Shown: piece by piece, positions 56,716-64,000 of the stretch
Layout of the letters: each line of letters begins with the position of its first letter
How positions within the stretch are numbered: position 1 is the first letter of the stretch
Source of the DNA: an uncultured Christensenella sp.
GTDB taxonomy: Bacteria > Bacillota > Clostridia > Christensenellales > Borkfalkiaceae
Direction: 5' to 3'
Assembly: GCA_910579705.1 (NCBI GenBank)
Contig: CAJTUI010000009.1
Span: 39,792 to 103,791 of the forward strand
DNA: 64,000 bases
Position numbers and translations under genes: made by a program
Notes under the pieces: generated by a model
The model's input: the letters and a program-made list of their open reading frames with translations, nothing else
What the model was told of the DNA's origin: nothing
The model's database searches: none

Positions 56716-58143
56716 TTATACGGGATAGACCTTATTGGGATTAGCCGCAAGCTCGTTGTCAACTCCGGTCTTTGCGGCCTTGCGCCACTTGAAATAAGTA
56801 GTTGAAACTTCGGGGAAAAGCGCGTAAGAAAGCACGTCCTCGGGCTTTTCGTAATATCCGTCCGCTTTCACTTTATCCGTAAGCGTTTGAAGTTCGTCCT
56901 CGATTAAATCCGCAGGACGGCAACTAATAACCTCTTCTCCGTGCGTCGTGCACATTTTGGTTACTTCGGGATTAATCTCGCCCGATACCGCGCCGTACTT
57001 GCCGAGAATCAAATCTTTGTACTGCGCCGTGATGGTCTTGTATCTTCCCAAAAGCACGTTCCATACCGCCTGCGTTCCGACAATCTGGCTGGACGGCGTT
57101 ACCAAAGGCGGATAGCCGCAATCCTGTCTTACTCTGGGAACTTCGGCAAGACAGTCTAGAAGTTTGTCTTCCTGCCCCGCCTGTTTAAGTTGGTTCATTA
57201 AGTTGGACAACATTCCGCCGGGGACCTGATATAATAGTGTGTTAATATCAATCTGTCTGACTTTGGGATTGAGGAAACCGTCCTTTTCAAGCCGTTTCGC
57301 AACCTTATTGAAATGCGTAACAATCGGTAAAAGCTTTTCGATGTCTATACCGGTATCGTACGCCGTGCCCTTCAACGTAGCCACAAGCGGCTCGGTCGCG
57401 GGGTTGGAAGTTCCGTTGCCGAGCGGTGACAGCGCGCAATCCACAATGTCGACTCCCGCCTGAATGGCCATAAGATTTATCATATCGCCCGTGCCGGAGG
57501 TATTGTGCGTATGCAGGTGAACCTTGGTTTCGGGTTTCAGCGCTTTTTTAAGCTTTCCGACAACGTCGTACGCGGTGAACGGCAACAACAGGTTCGCCAT
57601 ATCCTTAATACAGATATTGTCCGCACCCATATCTTCAAGCTGTTTTGCAAGTTTGACAAAATATTCCGTCGTATGTACGGGGCTGGTCGTATAAGAAATC
57701 GCCGCCTCACAAACGCATTTACCGCCCGCGCCGTATTTCTTTATCGCTTTTATCGAAGTTTCAAGATTTCTGGGGTCGTTCAGAGCGTCAAAAACTCTTA
57801 TAACGCCGACGCCGTTCTCGATGGATTTGTCTATAAAGCTTTCGACAACGTCGTCCGCGTAATGTCTGTAACCCAAAAGGTTCTGTCCGCGGAGCAACAT
57901 CTGTATAGGCGTCTTTTTGAGATATTTTTTAAGATTTCTGAGCCTATCCCACGGGTCTTCGTTTAAAAATCTTAAACAGGAATCGAAAGTCGCACCGCCC
58001 CAGGCTTCGAGCGAGTAATATCCTATTTCGTCCAAAAGCGGTAAAACTTCTTCCATTTCGTCAAATCTCATACGCGTTGCCGCGTGAGACTGGTGCGCGT
58101 CACGGAGTATTGTATCCGTAATTAAAAGTTTCTTACCTTCCAT
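56716..58143 (-). CDS. oadA: Pyruvate/oxaloacetate carboxyltransferase subunit (OadA/5S-type)
   Basis: 475 residues. Carboxyltransferase barrel: ITDTILRDAHQSHAATRMR (metal-binding DAHQS), EAWGGATFDSCLRFL, DMANLLLPF, VHLHTHNTSGTGD (metal His residues) and LSPLGNGTSNPATE. It lacks the fused biotin domain of the long OadA; that domain is the separate gene upstream. It transfers CO2 between oxaloacetate and biotin, as in the oxaloacetate decarboxylase alpha subunit or the 5S subunit of transcarboxylase. Ribosome site AGGAG. Last gene of a five-gene operon. Confidence 0.93.
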   Translation of the reverse strand: MEGKKLLITDTILRDAHQSHAATRMRFDEMEEVLPLLDEIGYYSLEAWGGATFDSCLRFLNEDPWDRLRNLKKYLKKTPIQMLLRGQNLLGYRHYADDVVESFIDKSIENGVGVIRVFDALNDPRNLETSIKAIKKYGAGGKCVCEAAISYTTSPVHTTEYFVKLAKQLEDMGADNICIKDMANLLLPFTAYDVVGKLKKALKPETKVHLHTHNTSGTGDMINLMAIQAGVDIVDCALSPLGNGTSNPATEPLVATLKGTAYDTGIDIEKLLPIVTHFNKVAKRLEKDGFLNPKVRQIDINTLLYQVPGGMLSNLMNQLKQAGQEDKLLDCLAEVPRVRQDCGYPPLVTPSSQIVGTQAVWNVLLGRYKTITAQYKDLILGKYGAVSGEINPEVTKMCTTHGEEVISCRPADLIEDELQTLTDKVKADGYYEKPEDVLSYALFPEVSTTYFKWRKAAKTGVDNELAANPNKVYPV

Positions 58144-58155
58144 AATTTCTCCTGA

Positions 58156-59412
58156 TTAAACTATAACTGAATTGATAACGTCCGTAACCGCCTGCACCGC
58201 AGTTCCGTCCACATAACCGTTGAAACAAGCTATCAATATACCCGCGGCTATTGCGGAGCCGATTACGCCCGCGACGTTGGGACCCATAGCGTGCATAAGC
58301 AAATGGTTCTGCGGGTCGTATTTTCGCCCCATATCCTCGGAAATTCGCGCCGCCATAGGAACGGCCGAAACCCCTGCCGAGCCTATCAACGGATTAATCT
58401 GTCCCTTGGTGACCTTGCACATAACCTTCGCCACAAGCAATCCGCCTATTGTACCTATCGCAAACGCAAAGAGGCCTACCCCTATTATTTTCAAAGTTTC
58501 GAAACTGAGGAAAATCTCGCCCTTCGCCTTACTGCCCACGGCAATGCCGAGGAATATCGTAATGGTGTTCATAAGCCCGTTCTGAGCCTGAGTCGAAAGC
58601 CTGTCGACAACGCCCGACTCTTTAAACAGGTTGCCGAGCATAAGCATACCCAACAGCGCGATAGACTGCGGTAAAATAATACCGACCACAAGCGTAACGA
58701 CAAGCGGGAAAAGAATTTTTTCCAGTTTGCTTACCTGACGAAGAGGTTTCATTCTTATCGCCCTCTCCTTCTTTGTGGTTAAAAGCCGCATTAAAGGCCT
58801 CTGGATTATCGGTATCAGCGCCATATACGAATATGCCGCAATTGCTATCGTCGGTATGTACTTTTCCGCAAGTATCGAGGTTGTCATTATCGCGGTTGGG
58901 CCGTCAGCGCCGCCAATAATCGCGATTGCCGCGGCCGCCGCAACGGAGAACCCGACGGCAATTGCAAGTATGAACGCGACAAAGATTCCGAGCTGCGCGC
59001 CCGCGCCGATAAGCATACTTTTGGGGTTTGCGATAAGCGGGCCGAAGTCCGTCATAGCGCCTATGCCGAGGAATATCAGAGGCGGATAAATAACTTTATC
59101 CACGCCGAAATACAGATACCACAACAAGCCGCGATCCGTCACGTCTTCGTAGCCCGTAAGAACGTTGCCCGCCTCGTCGGTGGGATATTTACCCCACAGA
59201 ACTTCCTCCGCGCCGGGAATGTTTATAAGAAACATTCCGAACGCTATCGGGAGCAACAGCATCGGCTCGAAATTTCTTACTATGGCAAGATACATCAGTA
59301 CAAAAGAAATCAAAAGCATTACGTAGTTCTGCCAGTTTCCCTGAACGAACCCCATAGACTCGTACAGATTGCCGAATATCTCGCCAAAGTTTACAAGTAA
59401 ACTTTGTTGCAT
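58156..59412 (-). CDS. oadB: Na+-translocating decarboxylase beta subunit
   Basis: 418 residues, about eleven membrane helices. The conserved IIGGADGPTAIMTTSILA carries the Asp (D203 in Klebsiella OadB) essential for Na+ transport and decarboxylation; GSAGVSAVPMAAR is the second family signature. It decarboxylates carboxybiotin and exports Na+. Ribosome site GAGGAG. Confidence 0.95.
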   Translation of the reverse strand: MQQSLLVNFGEIFGNLYESMGFVQGNWQNYVMLLISFVLMYLAIVRNFEPMLLLPIAFGMFLINIPGAEEVLWGKYPTDEAGNVLTGYEDVTDRGLLWYLYFGVDKVIYPPLIFLGIGAMTDFGPLIANPKSMLIGAGAQLGIFVAFILAIAVGFSVAAAAAIAIIGGADGPTAIMTTSILAEKYIPTIAIAAYSYMALIPIIQRPLMRLLTTKKERAIRMKPLRQVSKLEKILFPLVVTLVVGIILPQSIALLGMLMLGNLFKESGVVDRLSTQAQNGLMNTITIFLGIAVGSKAKGEIFLSFETLKIIGVGLFAFAIGTIGGLLVAKVMCKVTKGQINPLIGSAGVSAVPMAARISEDMGRKYDPQNHLLMHAMGPNVAGVIGSAIAAGILIACFNGYVDGTAVQAVTDVINSVIV

Positions 59413-59422
59413 AACTCCTCCG

Positions 59423-59776
59423 TTAAGAAATTACCGCAAGAACCGCGTTAGTTTCGACGCTGGCACCCTTAGTTGCGCCGAACGATACCTTGCCGTCGCA
59501 CGGGGCGGTTATTTCGTTATCCATTTTCATTGCTTCGAGAACCATAATAGGCTGGTCCTTTTTCACCGCGCTACCGTCGGCAACGAGCAGATTTTTGATA
59601 AGACCGGGGAACGGCGACAGAACTTTTACGCCTTCCGCGGAAATTTTAGGCGCGGACTGAACGGCCGCGGGTGCGGCTACGGGGATAGGTCTGCGCTCGG
59701 TCGTTTCGCTTACTCCCACTTCTTCAACGCCTACCGAATAACTTTTTCCGTCTATTGTAACAACAAAATTACGCAT
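59423..59776 (-). CDS. Biotin carrier protein
   Basis: 117 residues. The C-terminal biotinyl domain has EAMKMDN with the biotin-accepting Lys, GLIKNLLV and DGSAVKKDQP. An Ala/Pro-rich linker (PIPVAAPAAVQSAPK) joins it to an N-terminal segment. It carries CO2 between the carboxyltransferases and OadB, like the 1.3S subunit or MmdC/GcdC. Confidence 0.95.
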   Translation of the reverse strand: MRNFVVTIDGKSYSVGVEEVGVSETTERRPIPVAAPAAVQSAPKISAEGVKVLSPFPGLIKNLLVADGSAVKKDQPIMVLEAMKMDNEITAPCDGKVSFGATKGASVETNAVLAVIS

Positions 59777-59791
59777 ATATGTCTTTGCTCC

Positions 59792-60178
59792 TTAAAGTTT
59801 TTTTATTCTCTTAACCCTGAACTCGCATTTGGGTTTTTCTTCACTGTAATAAGCCATAATCGCCGCGACAATAGCCGCCTTAACTTCGTCGGGCACTTCG
59901 CCGTTGTCTTCCTGCGCGTCTATAACCTTGACAGGCGCTTGTATTTCTCTTTTCTCTTTTATTTTTTTAATTAAAAATCTTTTTATTTTAGTAATAAATT
60001 CGAGATTATTTGTTTTTCTCAATATAAGGCCGATAAGCCAGATTATAAAAATTATGAGTACGATACCCAGAAAGACGACCATAAATCCGATAAGCGCGTA
60101 TACAAGCGCCTCGCCGAAACTGTCGAAATAGAAGTTTCCGTCCGCATTGGGTATTATTGCAAGCAGAGAATTAAGCAT
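59792..60178 (-). CDS. OadG-family gamma/delta subunit
   Basis: 128 residues. One membrane helix (about 25-53, ALIGFMVVFLGIVLIIFIIW) is followed by a basic stretch and a C-terminal part ending VKAAIVAAIMAYYSEEKP, the pattern of OadG/MmdD assembly subunits. Ribosome site GAGGGGG. Confidence 0.85.
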   Translation of the reverse strand: MLNSLLAIIPNADGNFYFDSFGEALVYALIGFMVVFLGIVLIIFIIWLIGLILRKTNNLEFITKIKRFLIKKIKEKREIQAPVKVIDAQEDNGEVPDEVKAAIVAAIMAYYSEEKPKCEFRVKRIKKL

Positions 60179-60185
60179 ATCCCCC

Positions 60186-61562
60186 TCACTTTAACAGCAT
60201 CTGCAAAGATGCGATAAGATATTGTTTTAAGAACGAGGGCTGAATTATATCGTCGATATATCCGCCTCTGGCCGCGTTTATCGGGTCGGAATTTTCATCG
60301 GAGTATCTTTCCGAAAGCTTAGCTTTATCTGCGTTTTTCTCTTCGGAAAACTCTATTTCGGCGCCCTGAACGCTGTCAAACAACGCGATACGCGAGTTTG
60401 CGAACGCATAAGTATAATCGTAACCGATACTTTTTGCCGCAAATACCGTGTATCCGAGCCCGACCGCTTTACCCGTTACCACGGAAATTTTAGCCGCGTC
60501 GATACAGTCGATAATGCCGACATACTCCGCGATTTCTTTCAATACCAAGCTGTTGTTAGCGCTTAAATCGTCGCGTATGCCCAGCGTGTTTACAAACGTT
60601 ATGTAAGGCAATCCGAAACAACATACAAATTCCGCAAAATCTTTGAGTTTTCTCACGTTCTCGGCGTTGAGCGTTACGCCCTGCTCGCCGTCAAACATAA
60701 CTGCCGCAACGGAAATACCGCCTATTCTGCCCAAAAGACATTTAATTTCGGGCGAGTACGCCGTCCCTATTTCGATTGCGCTGTCTTTATCGAAAACCGA
60801 CATAAGCGATTTTACGTCGTTTTTCTTGTCGAGCGATACAATAACCTCGTTGAGTTCCTCGCAATCCTCGACGTTTCCTGAAAGCAGCGACGTGATTTTA
60901 TCGATATTTTGTCTGATTTCGTTATAGTCTTTAACCTGAAAATCGGCAATATTGGCCTTATCGAGTCCTTTAACGCCGCCGACTTCGTATTTGGAAAGAT
61001 TGACGCCGCTCTTGGCCGATAGCACAAGCGGACTGTTTGCCGCAAGCACGCTTTTCTTATCGATAAAGAACTTGAAATCACAGATACCCGCAAGCACTGC
61101 CGTCTGGCCGTAAACATCGCCGTTGACGATAAGATACTGCGGAACGCTGCCTTTAAGCTGGGAGGCTTTAAGAATGAGATTTGCCAACCCTTCGAGAACG
61201 TTCACGCCCTCGCCTATCTGAACGCCGAGCGAAGACAACAAATAAATTACGGGCGTTGCGGACTTTTCGGCCTGATTAAGACACTTGACTATTTTGTCGC
61301 AATTGGCTTTGCTTACGCCGCCCGAAAGCACTTCGCTGTTTTGCGCGACTATGTAAAAGGGATAACTTTCGATGGTAGCAAAACCCGTTACCACACCTTC
61401 GCCCTCTGCGCCTTCCGAATAAAAATCGTTTTTGGAAAAGCTGAACGAAGAAAGCTCCACAAAGCTGTCTTTATCGATAAGCGCGTTGATGTTTTCACGG
61501 ATATTTTTACCCGCCTGTAAGATTGTTTGCTTGCGCGTTTGCAATAAGCGTAATTTATCCAT
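60186..61562 (-). CDS. Divergent acyl-CoA carboxyltransferase subunit (MmdA/12S-like)
   Basis: 458 residues with the two crotonase-type halves of the MmdA/PccB family. The N-half reads GEGVVTGFATIESYPFYIVA and later SSLGVQIGEGVNVL, where the family has DSGGARIQEG. The C-half has GRIGGISVAAVMF, NTLGIRDDLSANN instead of DVPGFLPG, and GKAVGLGYTVFAAKSIGYD. The glycine-rich oxyanion segments are altered, so substrate or activity may differ from methylmalonyl-CoA decarboxylase. First gene of the operon with the biotin carrier, OadG, OadB and OadA-type subunits. Confidence 0.75.
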   Translation of the reverse strand: MDKLRLLQTRKQTILQAGKNIRENINALIDKDSFVELSSFSFSKNDFYSEGAEGEGVVTGFATIESYPFYIVAQNSEVLSGGVSKANCDKIVKCLNQAEKSATPVIYLLSSLGVQIGEGVNVLEGLANLILKASQLKGSVPQYLIVNGDVYGQTAVLAGICDFKFFIDKKSVLAANSPLVLSAKSGVNLSKYEVGGVKGLDKANIADFQVKDYNEIRQNIDKITSLLSGNVEDCEELNEVIVSLDKKNDVKSLMSVFDKDSAIEIGTAYSPEIKCLLGRIGGISVAAVMFDGEQGVTLNAENVRKLKDFAEFVCCFGLPYITFVNTLGIRDDLSANNSLVLKEIAEYVGIIDCIDAAKISVVTGKAVGLGYTVFAAKSIGYDYTYAFANSRIALFDSVQGAEIEFSEEKNADKAKLSERYSDENSDPINAARGGYIDDIIQPSFLKQYLIASLQMLLK

Positions 61563-61597
61563 AAATTTCTCCTGAATGCCAATTTCCTACATATATC

Positions 61598-61625
61598 ATT
61601 TTATCACAAATTATGCCAAATGCAA
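61598..61625 (-). promoter_or_regulatory. Candidate promoter of the decarboxylase operon
   Basis: On the minus strand: TTGCAT (61620-61625), 16-nt spacer, TAAAAT (61598-61603), then AGGAG before the first gene. Confidence 0.55.
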
Positions 61626-61676
61626 ATAAAAAGATAAAATTTTATCAAATTTATTTTTGTGTTTTAAATAAACAAA

Positions 61677-61702
61677 AAAAGATGACATTTCCGTCATCTT
61701 TT
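61677..61702. terminator. Terminator at the end of the DedA-like gene
   Basis: AAAAGATGAC (61677-61686) pairs with GTCATCTTTT (61693-61702). The stop codon of the minus-strand gene lies in one arm; T residues flank both sides. Confidence 0.8.
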
Positions 61703-62596
61703 CAATTTGAATTTATTTTTTATAAACGCGTCGATTCTGTCCGAATACTTCCATACCAGCCAGAACGAACCAACAACCACCGCCGTTATCGTAAGCCATA
61801 TCAGTATGCCCCACCAGGTATTGAAAGGTATCAGCCCTATCGAATACGCCGTTGCCGCGCTGGATAATGCTCGGGTCAATGTAATCATAATAAGGAAATA
61901 CAACCAGGTCATCGACGACAGCCCCGCCACAAAGCACAGAACGTCGTCGGGAAACATCGGTAGCAAAAACATTATCGAAAGAATTAAGTAGTCTTTCCCT
62001 TTGAGCTTTTGCAACCACTTATCTAGCGTTTCCTGTCCAACTATCCACTTTACGGCCTTGTATCCTATCCACCTGCCTATTGCGAACGCTACAATCGAGC
62101 CTATGACTATGCCGATAAAGCTGTATATTGCGCACTTCAACGGCCCGAACAGTGCGACGCCTGCGGCAACGGCGATAGACCCCGGCACGGGTAAAATGAC
62201 GACCTGCAAAAAGCAAAACAGAATAAACAGGAATACCGCCATATTCCCGAACTGGGCGATATAGTCCCTGAGGCCCTGAATACTGTTCATTTTGGTGATT
62301 ATGCCCGTAGCGCACACAGCAAAAAATACTACCGCGCCTATATCGAGAAATATAAGAGCGCAGGTTATAAGCCTGTATAACGCCTGCCTCTGAAACAAAT
62401 ACAATATTATATAAGCAAGCGAAAGTCCGCCCGTAACCGCCGCCGACACCGAAACCAGCGTCATAAAATTAGTGGCGATAAACGGCAGACTCTTATAAGC
62501 AAGACCGTAGGCAATAAAAACAAAGGCAACCGCACCGAAAAGTACTGCTGCCAGATTATTTGCCAAATGTTTTAAAACTTCTTTATAATCAGCCAT
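61694..62596 (-). CDS. DedA/TVP38-family membrane protein
   Basis: 300 residues. The N-terminal half has about four membrane helices. The C-terminal half carries the SNARE-associated/TVP38 domain: PGSIAVAAGVALFGPLKCAIYSFIG and GSIVAFAIGRWIGYKAV, then LLPMFPDDVLCFVAGLSSMTW. Members act in membrane lipid transport. The extra N-terminal 100 residues are unlike short DedA proteins. Confidence 0.85.
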   Translation of the reverse strand: MADYKEVLKHLANNLAAVLFGAVAFVFIAYGLAYKSLPFIATNFMTLVSVSAAVTGGLSLAYIILYLFQRQALYRLITCALIFLDIGAVVFFAVCATGIITKMNSIQGLRDYIAQFGNMAVFLFILFCFLQVVILPVPGSIAVAAGVALFGPLKCAIYSFIGIVIGSIVAFAIGRWIGYKAVKWIVGQETLDKWLQKLKGKDYLILSIMFLLPMFPDDVLCFVAGLSSMTWLYFLIMITLTRALSSAATAYSIGLIPFNTWWGILIWLTITAVVVGSFWLVWKYSDRIDAFIKNKFKLKR

Positions 62597-62650
62597 TCTT
62601 CCGCCTATACAATATACCTATAATTATATTATATATAAAAAGTCGGAAAT

Positions 62651-63097
62651 TTATAATTGCGTTTTGAAATTTTTTATCGCGTCGGTCGCAAGCTTGTCGC
62701 AGATATTGTTGTACTCGTTGTCGGCGTGACCCTTCACCTTGAAAAAAGTAAGCTTATGCACCTGCGAAAAATAATACAACTGCTCCCACAAATCGGCATT
62801 CAACAGCGGACTTTTGTCCGCTTTCCGCCAGCCCAGACACGCCCAGTCGTAAAGCCAGCCCTTGACGAAAGCGTTCACCGTATATGCGGAATCGCTGTAA
62901 ACGTCCACAAAACAGGACTGTTTAAGACATTTCAATCCCTCGATAACCGCGGTAAGCTCCATACGGTTATTTGTGGTGTTTGGCTCCGCCGCGGAAATCC
63001 TCTTTTCGTGGCCGTTATACATAAGCACTGCGCCCCAGCCGCCCACGCCGGGATTTCCCGAGCAGGCGCCGTCGGTATATAAAATGACTTTTTTCAT
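62651..63097 (-). CDS. rnhA: Ribonuclease HI
   Basis: 148 residues, normal size. All four acidic residues are in place: YTDGACSGNPGVGGWG (first Asp), MELTAVIEGL (Glu), VYSDSAYTV (Asp) and HADNEYNNICDKLA (final Asp). It degrades the RNA of RNA-DNA hybrids. The ATG overlaps the proC stop (TAATG). Confidence 0.95.
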   Translation of the reverse strand: MKKVILYTDGACSGNPGVGGWGAVLMYNGHEKRISAAEPNTTNNRMELTAVIEGLKCLKQSCFVDVYSDSAYTVNAFVKGWLYDWACLGWRKADKSPLLNADLWEQLYYFSQVHKLTFFKVKGHADNEYNNICDKLATDAIKNFKTQL

Positions 63098-63900
63098 TAC
63101 AGCGTCAACTCTTTGGCTTTTTTAACGCAGGCCGAAACTGCCTCCGCAAGAATATTTCTCATATCCTTTTCTTCGAGAACTTTAACCGCCTCTATCGCCG
63201 TTCCGCCCTTGACGCAGGCGCGCAGCAATAAATCTGATACTGACTGTTCTTCGCGCTCAACCAGCTCCGCCGTTCCTATCATAGTCTGTACGGCAAGTAT
63301 CTTGGCCTCGTTTTTAGTGAGGCCGTGCTTCACCCCCGCGTCGATAAGGCTGTCGATAAACATAAGCGTATACGCGGTCCCGTCAACGCCCAGTGCGGAA
63401 ACACCGTCCAGCTTGCTTTCGTCAACGCTGAGAACCGTGCCTACGCAGTTAAACAAGCCGCTTATAAACTCGATGTCGTCGGTCACGCAGTTGAAGTCCG
63501 ACATATCTATGCCGACTACCCCGCTGCCGATTTCGCAAGGCATATTGAGCGCGCACCTTGCGACCCTGACGGCGTTCGCTCCGAACGCGTTTTTAACGGT
63601 ATTTTTTCTCAGGTTAGGGATAATAGAGATAACTTTCGTATGGCTGATTTTACCCGCGATATTTTCCTCGAAATATTTGCGCCCGCACGCCAGCAAAAGA
63701 TATTCGCAATTCGCTGCAACGTCCGTATCCTCGTCTGCCATTCTCACGCCGAGATAAGAAAGCTCCTCGAAATTCTTTTCAGAAACGCCGCTTACGACAA
63801 TCTTCTTTTCGTGCAGATAATCGGACAGCACCGCGCCTTTCAGAATATTACAAGCCATAGGACTGCAACCGATTATTCCGAGTTTAAATTGTTTTTTCAT
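63097..63900 (-). CDS. proC: Pyrroline-5-carboxylate reductase
   Basis: 267 residues. N-terminal dinucleotide fold GIIGCSPMACNILKG (family GxGxMxxA altered to GCSPMA) and the C-terminal signature region DGVSALGVDGTAYTLMFIDSLIDAGVKHGL, with MIGTAELVE (each quoted in part). Last step of proline synthesis. The modified glycine motif could change cofactor use. Ribosome site GGAG. Confidence 0.85.
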   Translation of the reverse strand: MKKQFKLGIIGCSPMACNILKGAVLSDYLHEKKIVVSGVSEKNFEELSYLGVRMADEDTDVAANCEYLLLACGRKYFEENIAGKISHTKVISIIPNLRKNTVKNAFGANAVRVARCALNMPCEIGSGVVGIDMSDFNCVTDDIEFISGLFNCVGTVLSVDESKLDGVSALGVDGTAYTLMFIDSLIDAGVKHGLTKNEAKILAVQTMIGTAELVEREEQSVSDLLLRACVKGGTAIEAVKVLEEKDMRNILAEAVSACVKKAKELTL

Positions 63901-63921
63901 AAAATAGTTCTCCTAAAACAG

Positions 63922-63950
63922 TTGACTAAAATGAATTGATATTATATAAT
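63922..63950 (+). promoter_or_regulatory. Promoter of tRNA-Trp
   Basis: TTGACT, 17-nt spacer, TATAAT; the tRNA begins 12 nt later. Confidence 0.75.
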
Positions 63951-63961
63951 TTAATGCGCTT

Positions 63962-64000
63962 AGGGGAGTAGCTCAACGGTAGAGTCGCGGTCTCCAAAAC
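63962..64000 (+). tRNA. tRNA-Trp (anticodon CCA), cut by the window edge
   Basis: 5' half only. Acceptor strand AGGGGAG, D arm GCTCAACGGTAGAG, then the anticodon stem GCGGT and loop start CTCCAAA, giving anticodon CCA. The 3' half is outside the window. Confidence 0.8.

Overview
The window looks like a chromosomal segment of an anaerobic, spore-forming member of the Clostridia (Bacillota). The evidence is the spoIIIAA-AH operon, spo0A, spoIVB, dacF and a gerW/ytfJ gene; Firmicutes-type promoters and strong AGGAGG ribosome sites; an ABC-F protein; the nusB-folD-ispA-[OLE RNA-oapA]-dxs-tlyA-nadK-argR-recN-spoIVB gene order; a GlgC/GlgD glycogen operon; and a biotin-dependent Na+-pumping decarboxylase operon. 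A gut-type uncultured clostridial lineage is my inference; no 16S gene is present to test it.

Layout. 1-4.8 kb: a heterodimeric ABC exporter (first gene cut by the window edge) and an ABC-F ATPase. 4.8-11.3 kb: spo0A with its own promoter and 0A box, two tRNA-Leu genes, a flavodoxin-fold reductase, the remains of an MTA/SAH nucleosidase gene, polA, coaE and an acetyltransferase. 11.3-12.5 kb: a repeat-containing lipoprotein on the minus strand. 12.6-20.2 kb: the spoIIIA operon, split between spoIIIAF and spoIIIAG by a 3,255-bp integrase-bearing element bounded by perfect 29-bp direct repeats. 20.2-30.6 kb: Asp23-family gene, nusB, folD, polyprenyl synthase, the large structured OLE RNA, oapA, dxs, tlyA, nadK, argR, recN and spoIVB. 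30.6-39 kb: a SpoIIM-like membrane protein, two D,D-carboxypeptidases, lysA, a site-2 protease, scpA/scpB, ytfI/gerW-like genes and rluB. 38.7-41.1 kb: lexA, a divergent 55-residue cysteine-rich ORF, a kinase-fold protein and a Xer-like recombinase. From 40.1 kb to the right edge every gene is on the minus strand: glgB-C-D-A-P, htpG, an ispH-S1 fusion with plsC and an AroH-Cmk fusion, a flavoprotein, the carboxyltransferase/decarboxylase operon, a DedA-like protein, rnhA and proC. A tRNA-Trp begins at the right edge.

How the parts work together. Spo0A would start sporulation. The spoIIIA products form the channel between mother cell and forespore, SpoIVB is the forespore signalling protease, and DacF, DacB and GerW/YtfJ are cortex and spore-maturation factors. 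The most striking features are: (i) the element in the spoIIIAF/spoIIIAG overlap, which keeps both reading frames and has a promoter-like block at the same spacing on both sides; (ii) a Spo0A whose receiver domain has D56 and the lysine but lacks the Mg2+-binding acidic pair; (iii) the OLE RNA-OapA locus; (iv) the AroH-Cmk and IspH-S1 fusions; (v) an ABC-F protein with one of its two ATP sites dismantled; (vi) several promoters whose -10 box ends only 5-7 nt before the start codon, suggesting leaderless mRNAs. All function calls rest on motif recognition by eye; no database search or computation was run.
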